This document shows positions 16,821 to 25,679 of a DNA stretch of 64,000 bases, piece after piece. The notes beneath the pieces are model-generated. The model saw only the letters and a list, made by a program, of their open reading frames with translations, was not told where the DNA came from and searched no databases. The stretch comes from Candidatus Brevundimonas colombiensis. GTDB taxonomy: Bacteria; Pseudomonadota; Alphaproteobacteria; Caulobacterales; Caulobacteraceae. The DNA lies in assembly GCA_029202665.1 (NCBI GenBank), contig CP119326.1:868001-932000 (forward strand), given 5' to 3'. The position numbers were made by a program, and so were the translations under genes. The number at the start of each line of letters is the position of its first letter. The first letter of the stretch is position 1.

Positions 16821-17433
16821 GTCGAACACTCCGAATTGTCACGATGCGGCCGCGCGGGTCGCTGAGCGACGGGGCCAGTTCCGCTTGGAAATGCCAGGAT
16901 TTCCGGGCTTCGATCAACTCGGATTCGGCCTTTTCCCCCTTGAGGAACAAACCTTGTGCACCCCTTTCAAAGTAGGGCTGTGCATAACCCAGCAACTTGT
17001 CCATCGGCGCCACAGCACGCGCGGTCACGATGTCGCAGTTGATCCTCTGGTCCTCCGCCCGGCCGTTGATCACCGTGGCCGGCAGCCCTAGCGCGTCGAC
17101 CACCTCCTGGAGAAAGCGGCACCGTTTGCCCAAAGAGTCGATCAGCCAGACATGCGCGTCGTCGCGCCCCTTCGACAGGATCGCAAGCACCACGCCGGGA
17201 AACCCCGCGCCTGCCCCCAGATCGGCCCATGTCAATGCATCCGGCGCCTTCTGAACCAATTGGGCGCTATCCCAGACATGGCGATTCCAGAAATCCGGAA
17301 GGCTGTCCGGACCGACAAGATTCATCACCGTGTTGGCGTCTTCAAGTCGAACGCGAAATAATTCCAGATCGGCGAGTTGGGCGCTCGTTGCCTGGGAGCG
17401 TGTTTGGAAGGCTGCTCTTTCGGCGTCCAGCAT
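16801..17433 (-). CDS. rsmG: 16S rRNA (guanine527-N7)-methyltransferase RsmG
   Basis: This 210-residue SAM-dependent methyltransferase modifies G527 in 16S rRNA. The SAM motif is ADLGAGAGFPGVVLAI at about residues 70-85 and the NLVGPDSLPDFWNRHVWDS region is a family signature. Its ATG overlaps the mnmG stop by one base (TGATG), and its own 3' end overlaps parA. The order mnmG-rsmG-parA-parB is the classic origin-proximal gidA-gidB-par cluster. Confidence 0.94.
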   Translation of the reverse strand: MLDAERAAFQTRSQATSAQLADLELFRVRLEDANTVMNLVGPDSLPDFWNRHVWDSAQLVQKAPDALTWADLGAGAGFPGVVLAILSKGRDDAHVWLIDSLGKRCRFLQEVVDALGLPATVINGRAEDQRINCDIVTARAVAPMDKLLGYAQPYFERGAQGLFLKGEKAESELIEARKSWHFQAELAPSLSDPRGRIVTIRSVRRARNRS

Positions 17434-19313
17434 CAGGCGGCGACCGCTGCACGCGTTCCGCGTTTCACATGCGCAAGCAAGGCCGTCAGGGCGCCGGGCG
17501 TGATGCCTTCGATTCGCCCCGCCTGACCCAATGTCATCGGCCGTACGCGAGTCAGCTTTTCTCGCACTTCGTTGGACAACCCGCCAATCGCGTCATAGTC
17601 GAGGTCAAGCGGCAATGTGAGCGCCTCCTCGCGCCTCAGGGCTTCCGCCTCGAGCGACTGGCGGTCCAGGTAATTAGCGTATCCCGCGTCGATGACGACC
17701 TGCTCCCGAACGGACTCTGGCCAGTCTGCGATCTGCGGCACGACCGGTAGAAACTGATCTAAGGTCACAGTGGGGAAGGCCAGGAGTTCGCGCATGGAAC
17801 GGCGTCGGCCATCCGCGTTCACGGCGATTCCAAGCGCGCTGGCCTCGTTTGGCGTAAACAGAGTTTCACGTGAAACAGCGCTGGCATGTGAAAGAATGGC
17901 CGCCTTGGCTTCGAATCTCTGACGGCGCGTTTCGCCGACAATGCCCAGCTCGATACCCAGCGCCGTCAGTCGTTGATCAGCATTGTCGGCCCGAAGCGTA
18001 AGACGATATTCCGCCCGACTCGTGAACATTCGATACGGCTCCGTCACGCCTCGCGTAACCAGGTCGTCGATCATCACGCCGATATAGGCTTGGTCCCGAC
18101 CAAGGATGACTGCCCCCTGCCCGCCAGACGCCCGCGCCGCGTTCAACCCAGCCATCAGTCCCTGGGCCGCCGCCTCCTCATACCCCGTCGTGCCGTTGAT
18201 CTGGCCAGCCAGATAGAGACCCGGTCGCTTCTTCACCTCAAGCGCGGGCGTAAGCTCTCGTGGGTCGACATAGTCGTATTCGATGGCATAGCCGTAACGG
18301 AACACCTCCACCGCCTCGAGACCCGGGATGGTGCGCAAGAAGGCCAGCTGGGTGGCTTCTGAAACCGACGTCGAGATGCCGTTTGGATAGACGGTCGGAT
18401 CATCCAAACCCTCCGGCTCCAGAAATATCTGGTGGCTGGTCTTTTCGGCGAACCGAACAACCTTGTCCTCGATAGAGGGGCAGTAACGTGGCCCCCGCCC
18501 AGACAGCCGACCGCCGTACACCGCACTCTCGCCGAGGTTCTCCGCAATGATCCGGTGCGTCGCTTCCGTCGTGTGCGTCACGCCGCAAGCGATCTGACGA
18601 ACCACAATGGCGTCGGTCATGAACGAGAAGGCGGAGGGGGTCTCGTCCGCCTGCTGCATCTCCAGACGGTCCCATGCGATGGTGCGGCCATCCAGCCTCG
18701 CGGGCGTGCCCGTCTTCAGGCGACCCATCATCAGGTCGGCAGAGTGGAGGTCGGCGGCCAATCCATTGGAAGGACCCTCTCCATGCCGCCCTGCTGGGAT
18801 TCGCTCATCACCGCGATGGATGACGCCATTGAGGAAGGTCCCCGTCGTCAAGACGACCGCGTCGGCGCGGATCACTTCCCCCGCGCCGGTATTCACGCCG
18901 ACCACGCGGCGGCCATCCAAAATCAGGCTCTCGGCAGTCCCAGCCATAAGAGTCAGATTTGGCGTGGCGGCCAACTCAGCCTGCATGGCCTCACGATAAA
19001 GCCGACGATCAATCTGGCTGCGTGGGCCACGAACCGCCGCACCCTTGGATCGATTCAAAAGACGAAACTGAATGCCGGAGATGTCGGCCAGACGTCCCAT
19101 CACGCCATCGAGGGCGTCGATTTCCCGCACCAGATGCCCCTTGCCCAGCCCCCCGATAGCCGGGTTGCAGGACATCTCTCCGATGGTTTCCAGCTTCTGC
19201 GTCAATAGGACAGTGCGCGCACCCGCGCGTGCAGAGGCCGCAGCCGCTTCACAACCAGCATGGCCGCCGCCAATTACGACGACGTCGAAGACAAGGTCAG
19301 TAGGATCTTTCAT
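17433..19313 (-). CDS. mnmG: tRNA uridine-5-carboxymethylaminomethyl modification enzyme MnmG (GidA)
   Basis: This 626-residue FAD enzyme works with MnmE to modify U34 of certain tRNAs. The FAD fold VVVIGGGHAGCEAA starts at residue 11, followed by TQKLETIGEMSCNPAIGGLGKG and the GRGPRYCPSIEDK motif mid-protein. The ATG at 19313 is chosen; a TTG six codons upstream is the alternative. It carries parS site 2 and lies between parS site 3 and rsmG. The partner gene mnmE is immediately upstream on the same strand, separated by a perfect parS. Confidence 0.96.
   Translation of the reverse strand: MKDPTDLVFDVVVIGGGHAGCEAAAASARAGARTVLLTQKLETIGEMSCNPAIGGLGKGHLVREIDALDGVMGRLADISGIQFRLLNRSKGAAVRGPRSQIDRRLYREAMQAELAATPNLTLMAGTAESLILDGRRVVGVNTGAGEVIRADAVVLTTGTFLNGVIHRGDERIPAGRHGEGPSNGLAADLHSADLMMGRLKTGTPARLDGRTIAWDRLEMQQADETPSAFSFMTDAIVVRQIACGVTHTTEATHRIIAENLGESAVYGGRLSGRGPRYCPSIEDKVVRFAEKTSHQIFLEPEGLDDPTVYPNGISTSVSEATQLAFLRTIPGLEAVEVFRYGYAIEYDYVDPRELTPALEVKKRPGLYLAGQINGTTGYEEAAAQGLMAGLNAARASGGQGAVILGRDQAYIGVMIDDLVTRGVTEPYRMFTSRAEYRLTLRADNADQRLTALGIELGIVGETRRQRFEAKAAILSHASAVSRETLFTPNEASALGIAVNADGRRRSMRELLAFPTVTLDQFLPVVPQIADWPESVREQVVIDAGYANYLDRQSLEAEALRREEALTLPLDLDYDAIGGLSNEVREKLTRVRPMTLGQAGRIEGITPGALTALLAHVKRGTRAAVAA
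17862..17877. promoter_or_regulatory. parS-like site 2 (inside mnmG)
   Basis: AGTTTCACGTGAAACA differs from parS consensus only in its first base. Within mnmG it encodes V-S-R-E-T. Confidence 0.88.
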
Positions 19314-19373
19314 CCACGCCACATAGGCCAAATCCGGCGCTTTCGCCAGTGAAGGGCGCTGGTCTGTCGACGT

Positions 19374-19389
19374 TGTTTCACGTGAAACA
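19374..19389. promoter_or_regulatory. parS site 3 (mnmG-mnmE gap)
   Basis: TGTTTCACGTGAAACA is a perfect 16-base parS palindrome in the short gap between mnmE and mnmG. It is the best match in the window. Confidence 0.95.
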
Positions 19390-19406
19390 CCGGTATGGCT
19401 AAGGCC

Positions 19407-20714
19407 TCACTTACCGATGCAGAAGGTCGAGAAGACCTGGCCCAGTATGTCTTCCACGCCGATGGCGCCGGTCACGCGCGCCAGCGCATCCGCCGCCCGT
19501 CGCAAATCGTCTCCGGCCATCTCGGGCGCAATATCCAGCGCCGCTCGTCCCGCCTCTACCGCGGCCACAGCCTCCGTCAAACGCAAACGATGTCGTTCAC
19601 GGGTAACGGCGGGGAAATCAGCGCCGGCAAGATCCTCGGCCAGTCGTGTGGCAATCCAATCGTGCAGTGCGCCCAGACCATCGCCGGTCTTTATGCTCAC
19701 GCTCAGGACCGTCAGGTCATCGGAGAATTCCTGCTCGCCAAGGTCCTGCTTCGTCGCCACGATCAGGTCGCCGGGCCTGGCGTAGTCGGCGGCGCTCCCC
19801 TCTGGATCACCCGGCGCGCGCAACCAAAGGCGCAGGTCGGCCTGTTCCGCGCGCACGCGGGCGCGACGCACGCCTTCGGCTTCTACGGGATCCTCGCTGT
19901 CGCGCAGGCCGGCCGTATCGGACAGAGTGACGGCGTACCCGCCGATCACCAGTTCAGCGTCCAGAACATCGCGTGTCGTGCCGGCGATGGGGGTGACGAT
20001 CGCGGCCTCTCGCGCGATCAGGGCATTGAACAGCGACGACTTGCCCGCATTTGTCTCGCCGATCAGAACGATGCGGTAGCCGTCCCGCACCCGCTCCCCG
20101 CGTCGGCCGGTTTCAATGGCGCAGCGCAGGTTGTCGATCAGTCGGTCCAGAACCGGGCCGGCGGTCCGCGCCAGGTTGTCGGGCACCTCCTCGTCGGGGA
20201 AGTCAATTTCGGCTTCCACGAGCGCCAGGGCGTGGAGCAGATCACGACGAAAACCGGCGTAGGTTTCACTCAACCGCCCGTCGAGTTGGCCCAGCGCCTG
20301 TTTCGCCTGGGCCATCGTCTCGGCGTCGATCAGATCGGCGACCGCCTCGGCCTGGGCCAGGTCCATTCGTCCGTTCTGGAACGCTCGTCGCGTGAACTCT
20401 CCTGGCTCGGCCGGTCGGACGTCCAGGTCGATCAAGGCGCGGGTTGCGGCCTCAACCACCGCCCGCCCGCCGTGAAGATGAAGCTCAGCAGAATCCTCGC
20501 CCGTGTAGGAATGCGGCGCCACGAACCGCAGCACTAGCGCCTGGTCGATATATTCGCCGCGATGGCTGAGTTGACGGACCGAAGCCATGCGCGGTCTCAG
20601 CCGAGGCGCGCCGAGAGCCGTCAAAATCGTTTCGACCGCCGGGCCCGACAGGCGAACCACGGCGATGGCCCCCCGCCCCGGAGGCGTCGCAAGCGCGAAG
20701 ATCGTGTCTGTCAC
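19407..20714 (-). CDS. mnmE: tRNA modification GTPase MnmE (TrmE)
   Basis: This 435-residue GTPase is the partner of MnmG. It has an N-terminal formyl-THF-binding domain, a G domain with P-loop GETNAGKSS near residue 220 and DTAGLRD, and the C-terminal FCIGK that carries the catalytic cysteine. The GTG at 20714 (TDTIFALATPPGRGAIAVV follows) was chosen because GGGAGA lies seven bases before it and homologues start there. It ends 18 bases before a perfect parS site. Confidence 0.95.
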   Translation of the reverse strand: MTDTIFALATPPGRGAIAVVRLSGPAVETILTALGAPRLRPRMASVRQLSHRGEYIDQALVLRFVAPHSYTGEDSAELHLHGGRAVVEAATRALIDLDVRPAEPGEFTRRAFQNGRMDLAQAEAVADLIDAETMAQAKQALGQLDGRLSETYAGFRRDLLHALALVEAEIDFPDEEVPDNLARTAGPVLDRLIDNLRCAIETGRRGERVRDGYRIVLIGETNAGKSSLFNALIAREAAIVTPIAGTTRDVLDAELVIGGYAVTLSDTAGLRDSEDPVEAEGVRRARVRAEQADLRLWLRAPGDPEGSAADYARPGDLIVATKQDLGEQEFSDDLTVLSVSIKTGDGLGALHDWIATRLAEDLAGADFPAVTRERHRLRLTEAVAAVEAGRAALDIAPEMAGDDLRRAADALARVTGAIGVEDILGQVFSTFCIGK

Positions 20715-20854
20715 AGGATATTCTCCCATCCCTTGCAAAGAGCCGGCGCGCCGCGTCAGCGGCTTGATGGAAGAGCCCTACGACGGCGAATGTGATGAGC
20801 CTCCGCAGGCGCTTCGCATTCCCCTCCCCCTTGTAACGGGGAGCGGATGAGGGG

Positions 20855-21079
20855 TCACTTCACCGCCGCTTCCATCAGCCGCCGAAACTGATCCTGGGCC
20901 TGGAGGCCGAAACTGGTCCAGGTTTTCATCAGCTCCTCAGGCTGCATGGCGGCGACATTGTCCTGCATTCGCTTCTGCATTTCGGCGACCATGGCGTCGT
21001 TCAGCGGCGTAACGTCGGGCAGGCCAAGAAAGGCCCTCGCCTCCGCGGGTGTGCAGTCGACTTCGACATTGATCTTCAT
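20855..21079 (-). CDS. DUF6489-like small conserved protein
   Basis: The 74-residue cytoplasmic protein begins MKINVEVDCTPAEARAFLGL, a pattern shared by small alphaproteobacterial proteins of the DUF6489 type. The remainder is predicted helical (AMVAEMQKRMQDNVAAMQPEEL). Function is unknown. Its ATG is 12 bases downstream of parS site 4, and GGAG/GAGG ribosome sites fill that space. It lies between rho and mnmE on the minus strand and may share their transcript. Confidence 0.65.
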   Translation of the reverse strand: MKINVEVDCTPAEARAFLGLPDVTPLNDAMVAEMQKRMQDNVAAMQPEELMKTWTSFGLQAQDQFRRLMEAAVK

Positions 21080-21091
21080 CAGCCTCAGCTC

Positions 21092-21107
21092 CGTTTCACG
21101 TGAAACA
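21092..21107. promoter_or_regulatory. parS-like site 4 (between rho and the DUF6489-like gene)
   Basis: CGTTTCACGTGAAACA has one mismatch to parS, in the first base. It sits just before the ribosome site of the small downstream gene and is the closest parS to the predicted origin, about 4.3 kb away. Confidence 0.88.
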
Positions 21108-21131
21108 GAACGCCCGGCGGCAGACGCCGTT

Positions 21132-22580
21132 TCAGGTGTTCATAGACTGGAAGAAGTCCGAGTTGTTCTTCGACTGACGCAGCTTGTCGAGCAGGAATTC
21201 GATCGCATCCTGCGGCCCCATGGGATTCAGAATCCGGCGCAAGACATAGGTCTTGGCCAGTTGATCCTTCGGCGTGATCAGGTCTTCCTTGCGGGTGCCG
21301 GACTTCAGCACGTCGATGGCGGGGAAGATACGCTTGTCTGCCACCTTGCGGTCCAGCACGATTTCCGAGTTGCCGGTGCCCTTGAACTCTTCGAAGATCA
21401 CCTCGTCCATGCGGCTGCCGGTGTCGATCAGGGCCGTGGCGATGATGGTCAGCGAACCGCCCTGCTCCACATTGCGCGCGGCGCCGAAGAAACGCTTGGG
21501 CCGCTGCAGGGCGTTGGCGTCGACGCCGCCGGTCAGCACCTTGCCCGACGACGGGACAGTGGCGTTGTATGCACGACCCAGACGGGTGATGGAGTCCAGC
21601 AGGATCACCACGTCCTTCTTGTGCTCAACCAGACGCTTGGCCTTTTCGATCACCATTTCGGCGACGGCGACGTGGCGCGTGGCGGGCTCGTCAAAGGTGG
21701 AGGCCACAACCTCGCCCTTCACCGTGCGCTGCATGTCGGTGACTTCTTCCGGGCGTTCATCGATCAGCAGAACGATCAAAAAGACCTCAGGGTGATTGCG
21801 TTCGATCGACTTGGCGATGTTCTGCAGCATCACCGTCTTGCCGACGCGCGGCGGCGCGACGATCAGGCAGCGCTGGCCCTTGCCCAGCGGCGCGACGATG
21901 TCGATGACCCGGCCCGAACGGTCCTTCAAGGTCGGGTCCTGAATTTCCATGTGCAGCCGCTCCTCGGGATAGAGGGGCGTCAGGTTGTCGAACAGGACCT
22001 TGGTCTTGACCAGCTCCGGGTCTTCCAGATTGATCGTATCGACCTTCAGCAGGGCGAAGTAACGCTCGCCCTCACGCGGGCCGCGCACCGCGCCGTGGAC
22101 GGTGTCGCCCGAGCGCAGACCGAAGCGACGAATCTGCGAGGGCGAGACATAGATGTCGTCCGGGCCGGGCAGATAGTTGGCGTCGGGGCTGCGCAAGAAA
22201 CCGAAGCCGTCCGGCAGGATTTCCAACACGCCGTCGGCGATGATCTCGACTTCTTCGTCGGCCAGAGCCTTCAGGATGGCGAACAGCAGGTCCTGTTTGC
22301 GCAGATTGGAGGCGTTCTCGACCTCCAGCTGTTCAGCGAAGGCGACCAGGTCGGCCGGCGTCTTCTCGTTCAGCTCCGCCAGGGTGATGCGCCCGTTGGC
22401 CACGACGGGTTCACCGTCGTCATCCTCGTCGGCCGTGGTGTCCACGCCGGAATCGGCGCCCGCCGCCTCGCCCGCTTCGTGCGCCGCGCCGTGATGGATC
22501 GGAGCTTCGGCGGCAGGGGTGTCCTGGCCCAGGGCTTCGGCTTCCGGGGAGTCGGGATTGGTGTCGCGGACGTCGGTCAT
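21132..22580 (-). CDS. rho: Transcription termination factor Rho
   Basis: This hexameric RNA helicase ends transcription. It has 482 residues: an acidic N-terminal extension of about 60 residues not present in E. coli Rho, an RNA-binding domain (LEILPDGFGFLRSPDANYLPG) and a RecA-like motor with P-loop VAPPRVGKT and the Q/R-loop region GGVDANALQRPKRFFGAARN. In Caulobacter rho is also next to the heme genes and the origin. The start ATG is at 22580. Confidence 0.97.
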   Translation of the reverse strand: MTDVRDTNPDSPEAEALGQDTPAAEAPIHHGAAHEAGEAAGADSGVDTTADEDDDGEPVVANGRITLAELNEKTPADLVAFAEQLEVENASNLRKQDLLFAILKALADEEVEIIADGVLEILPDGFGFLRSPDANYLPGPDDIYVSPSQIRRFGLRSGDTVHGAVRGPREGERYFALLKVDTINLEDPELVKTKVLFDNLTPLYPEERLHMEIQDPTLKDRSGRVIDIVAPLGKGQRCLIVAPPRVGKTVMLQNIAKSIERNHPEVFLIVLLIDERPEEVTDMQRTVKGEVVASTFDEPATRHVAVAEMVIEKAKRLVEHKKDVVILLDSITRLGRAYNATVPSSGKVLTGGVDANALQRPKRFFGAARNVEQGGSLTIIATALIDTGSRMDEVIFEEFKGTGNSEIVLDRKVADKRIFPAIDVLKSGTRKEDLITPKDQLAKTYVLRRILNPMGPQDAIEFLLDKLRQSKNNSDFFQSMNT

Positions 22581-22785
22581 GATGCAGGCTCACGGGCGCA
22601 CGCAGACGAACGCTGCGGCGTCGGGTCTCTAGGAATGTCTGGCCTTTCGGCCGGAGGAGGGCGCGACGGCGTCCCGCTGGTCGAACCGGCAGGCGTCGCG
22701 AAGAAGAGAGGGACCGCCGACCCCAGGGTCGAACGGTTCGCCGCCAGCGGAACCACAGCCGGCGGCCAAGGTCAAGCGAAGCCGC

Positions 22786-23253
22786 CTAGCCGAAATGCCA
22801 TTCCGTCGTCACCGACAGAACCATGATGATGGCCAGGACAAACGGGATCTCGTTGGTCATGCGCCAGAACTTGCCGGAATATTTCGACGTGCCGGCGGCG
22901 ATCTTCTTTCTCTGCCCCGCCAGGAAGCCGTGCCAGCCGCTGAGCAGGAAGACGCCGACCAGTTTCGTGACCATCCACGGCTCGGCCAGAAAGGCCGCGC
23001 CGCGCGCCGAGACATCGATATGGATCAGCCACAGGCCGAACCCCCAGGCCAGGATCATCGCCGGATTGATGATGATGCGCAGCAGCCGCGTCTGCCACAG
23101 GCGAAGCAACCCCTGCATCTCGCTGCGCAGCGGTTCGGGCTTGCCGTTCTGCTCGACATCATAGGCATAGAGACGCGGCAGGAACAGCATCCCGGCCATC
23201 CAGGCGATCACCGCCAGAATATGCAGGCCGCGCGCCAGATCATACAGATTCAT
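22786..23253 (-). CDS. hemJ: Protoporphyrinogen IX oxidase HemJ
   Basis: This 155-residue membrane protein oxidises protoporphyrinogen IX, the penultimate step of heme synthesis, in bacteria without HemG or HemY. Four hydrophobic helices are visible. The conserved histidine in LARGLHILAVIAWMAGMLF, the PRLYAYD motif and the conserved lysine in WMVTKLVGV fit HemJ. Its ATG overlaps the hemH stop (ATGA), which couples translation. It is the last gene of hemE-hemH-hemJ. Confidence 0.92.
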   Translation of the reverse strand: MNLYDLARGLHILAVIAWMAGMLFLPRLYAYDVEQNGKPEPLRSEMQGLLRLWQTRLLRIIINPAMILAWGFGLWLIHIDVSARGAAFLAEPWMVTKLVGVFLLSGWHGFLAGQRKKIAAGTSKYSGKFWRMTNEIPFVLAIIMVLSVTTEWHFG

Positions 23254-24326
23254 GCCGCTTGTCTCCGGTTACGATGCGGACAGGCCTTCCAGTCCGCCTT
23301 GCATCCCTGGCCATGCGGTGCGACGCCGCTTCGGCTCAAGGCCCCTAGAGCCGCATCGGCCAGGGCGTCGATGAACAGAGGCTCGATCCCCACGGCGGGC
23401 GCCCGCAGATAGGGCTGGACGCCTTTCTGGTGGGCCAGTTCGCCGTATTCGATGTCCAGTTCGACCAGCGTCTCGATATGTTCGGAGACGAAGGCGATGG
23501 GCGTGACGACCACCCCGACCCCGTCGTCGGCTGCGCTCTGGATCGCCTCGGGCGTGGATGGTCCCAGCCATTTCATCGGTCCGACCCGGCTTTGATAGCA
23601 GATGGCGTGATCGATGGGGCCGCGATGGGTCTCGATCTCGGCGACCACGGCGGCGACGGTCGTTTCGACCTGCTCCTGATAGGGATCGCCTTTGCCGCTG
23701 ATCAGCTTTTCGGGAATGCCATGGGCTGAGAACAACACGCGCACGGGCGCGTCGCCCGCTTCGTCCAGCTTGCGCCCGATCGCCCGGGCCTGGGCGGCGA
23801 TCCAGCCGGCGGCTTGCGGATAGCAGCAGACCGCGCGGCTGACGCCAGAACCGGCGTAGGTCGCGTTCCAGAGTTGCAGCGACGACTGGGTCGTGGTGGT
23901 CGAATACTGCGGATAGAGCGGCAGCAGCACCACTTCGTCCGGACCGAACACCGCGACGTCTGCGGCCGTCTCCTCGGTCAGCGGGTTCCAGTAGCGCATG
24001 GCGATGAAGACCCGAACCTCGTCGTCCGGCATCCGGTCAGCCATCACGGACTGAAACGCCTGGGCCTGGGCCTGGGTTTCAGGCAACAGCGGCGATCCCC
24101 CGCCCATCAGCCGATAGTTGGCCTGGGCGGCGGCCTCGCGCCGGCTGGAGATCAGCCGCGCCAACGGCGTCCTCAACAGGCCGGGCAGGCCGATGATGGC
24201 CGGATCATTGAACAGGTTGAACAGGAAGGGTTTGACCGAGGCCTGATCGTCAGGCCCGCCCAGATTGAACAGGACCACGGCGATCCGCCGCCCCGCCGGC
24301 CCACATCCGTCTCCTACGTCGCTCAT
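23250..24326 (-). CDS. hemH: Ferrochelatase
   Basis: This enzyme inserts iron into protoporphyrin IX. The 358-residue protein has the AVVLFNLGGPDD start, the LLPLYPQYSTTTT loop and the catalytic histidine in LFSAHGIPEKLI. The ATG at 24326 overlaps the hemE TGA by four bases, and the hemJ start overlaps its own stop the same way, so hemE, hemH and hemJ are translationally coupled. A short C-terminal tail contains two cysteines (GCKADWKACPHR). Some ferrochelatases bind a 2Fe-2S cluster with C-terminal cysteines; whether this one does is uncertain. Confidence 0.95.
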   Translation of the reverse strand: MSDVGDGCGPAGRRIAVVLFNLGGPDDQASVKPFLFNLFNDPAIIGLPGLLRTPLARLISSRREAAAQANYRLMGGGSPLLPETQAQAQAFQSVMADRMPDDEVRVFIAMRYWNPLTEETAADVAVFGPDEVVLLPLYPQYSTTTTQSSLQLWNATYAGSGVSRAVCCYPQAAGWIAAQARAIGRKLDEAGDAPVRVLFSAHGIPEKLISGKGDPYQEQVETTVAAVVAEIETHRGPIDHAICYQSRVGPMKWLGPSTPEAIQSAADDGVGVVVTPIAFVSEHIETLVELDIEYGELAHQKGVQPYLRAPAVGIEPLFIDALADAALGALSRSGVAPHGQGCKADWKACPHRNRRQAA

Positions 24327-25393
24327 TGCGCGCCGATCCGTTTCAGCACCTGTTCGACATGGTCGATGGGCACGTCCGGCAGAATGCCGTGGCCCAGGTT
24401 GAAGATCCAAGGCCCCTGCCCCCAGGCCTCCATCAACTGATCGACGCGACGGTCCAGCAGTTCGCCGCCCGCGCGCAGCAAAAGCGGGTCCAGGGCGCCC
24501 TGGATCGGCTTGATCTGCTGCACGCGTTTGCCGACCTCCAGAGGGCAGGCGGTGTCGAGCGCAACCGCGTCGACCTCGACCGCCTCGGCGTACCGCTCTG
24601 CAAGCGCCGCAGAGCCGCGTGGGAAGCCGATCAAGGGGACGGTGACACCCAGTTCCCGCGTGCGTCTGACAAGCGCCTGGTGGGGCTTCAGGACCAGTTT
24701 TTCGAACAGGTCGTCGGGGAGCCCTTCGGCCCAGCTCTCGAAAATCTTGAGAACCTGTGCGCCGGCGTCGGCCTGCATCTTCAGATACCGGGCCGTAGCC
24801 TCGACCAGAACCTCCAGCGTCTCGTCCACCCGTCTGGGATCGGCATAGGCGTAGGTGCGGGCCTGGGCGCGCTCGCCCTTGCCGATGGTCCGATGTTCGC
24901 CGTCCAGCATATAGGTGGCGACGGTCCAGGGGGCGCCGGCGAAGCCGATCAGAGCGCGTTCAGGCTCAAGCGCCGCGCGCACGATCGACAGGGTCTGGCC
25001 CACCGCCGACAGATGCTCGCCCGCGCTGGGCGCCAATTCTGCCATCCGACCGGGGATCGGCATTTCGCCGAGACGCGGTCCCTCGCCCGTCTCGAACCAG
25101 ACGTCCTGGCCGAGGGCGCGCGGGATCAACAGGATGTCGGCGAAGACGATCGCCGCGTCGAAGCCGAACCGACGCATCGGCTGCAGCGTCGCCTCGGCCG
25201 CCATTTCGGGGTTCAGACAGAAGGCGATGAAATCCGGCGCCTCAGCTCTCAGTCGACGGTATTCCGGCAGATATCGCCCGGCCTGACGCATGAACCAGAC
25301 AGGCGGACGCTCCAGCGTCTCCCCACGAAGAGCCCGGATCATCAGGGGCGTGTCCAGGCTGGTCTGATCGTCGGTTCGGTTCGGATCGGTCAT
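24323..25393 (-). CDS. hemE: Uroporphyrinogen decarboxylase
   Basis: This TIM-barrel enzyme decarboxylates uroporphyrinogen III to coproporphyrinogen III. The 356-residue protein shows PPVWFMRQAGRYLPEYR near residue 31, FADILLIPRALGQ, GFAGAPWTVATYM and the terminal NLGHGILPD motif. It is the first gene of the coupled hemE-hemH-hemJ set and abuts the predicted origin, as hemE does in Caulobacter, where its promoter lies within Cori. Confidence 0.97.
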   Translation of the reverse strand: MTDPNRTDDQTSLDTPLMIRALRGETLERPPVWFMRQAGRYLPEYRRLRAEAPDFIAFCLNPEMAAEATLQPMRRFGFDAAIVFADILLIPRALGQDVWFETGEGPRLGEMPIPGRMAELAPSAGEHLSAVGQTLSIVRAALEPERALIGFAGAPWTVATYMLDGEHRTIGKGERAQARTYAYADPRRVDETLEVLVEATARYLKMQADAGAQVLKIFESWAEGLPDDLFEKLVLKPHQALVRRTRELGVTVPLIGFPRGSAALAERYAEAVEVDAVALDTACPLEVGKRVQQIKPIQGALDPLLLRAGGELLDRRVDQLMEAWGQGPWIFNLGHGILPDVPIDHVEQVLKRIGAQ

Positions 25394-25589
25394 GTCGGAC
25401 GATTAAGGTCACAGCCCCCTGCTCTCAATCCCTAATCAAAATAAGAATTAAAAGATTCGAAGTGGCAGGTAGTGCGGTGGAATGACGGGGATGACTCCAG
25501 GGATCGCAGCGGAACAAAAGCGGATATCCCCCGGGCCGACCATCGTTAACGGGGATCATCGCCGGGCCTTTCCCGGCGGTGGACAATCC

Positions 25590-25605
25590 CTAACGAAACC
25601 TTAAC
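25590..25605. promoter_or_regulatory. CtrA-like site in the origin
   Basis: CTAA, seven bases, TTAAC matches the CtrA consensus TTAA-N7-TTAAC with one mismatch. CtrA represses initiation at Cori in Caulobacter. Confidence 0.55.
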
Positions 25606-25643
25606 GACAAAGGCTTTGCGGGGCTTTGCGCCTGTGAACGCGG

Positions 25644-25668
25644 TTAAGCGGCGTTAACCTCCCGTTAG
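25644..25668. promoter_or_regulatory. CtrA-like double site in the origin
   Basis: TTAA-N6-TTAA (25644-25657) and TTAA-N7-TTAG (25654-25668) share a central TTAA. The second has the exact CtrA spacing with one mismatch. Confidence 0.5.
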
Positions 25669-25670
25669 GA

Positions 25671-25679
25671 TTTTCCACA
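25671..25679 (+). promoter_or_regulatory. DnaA-box-like site
   Basis: TTTTCCACA differs by one base from the DnaA box TTATCCACA. It directly follows the CtrA-like double site, so the two proteins could compete here. Confidence 0.55.

Noticed and set aside
20739..20854. Terminator in the gap upstream of mnmE
   Set aside because: Short C- and G-rich stretches are present, but no stable stem with a T run could be drawn.
20946..22826. Plus-strand frame of 626 codons opposite rho
   Set aside because: It is antisense to a textbook Rho and has no domain of its own.
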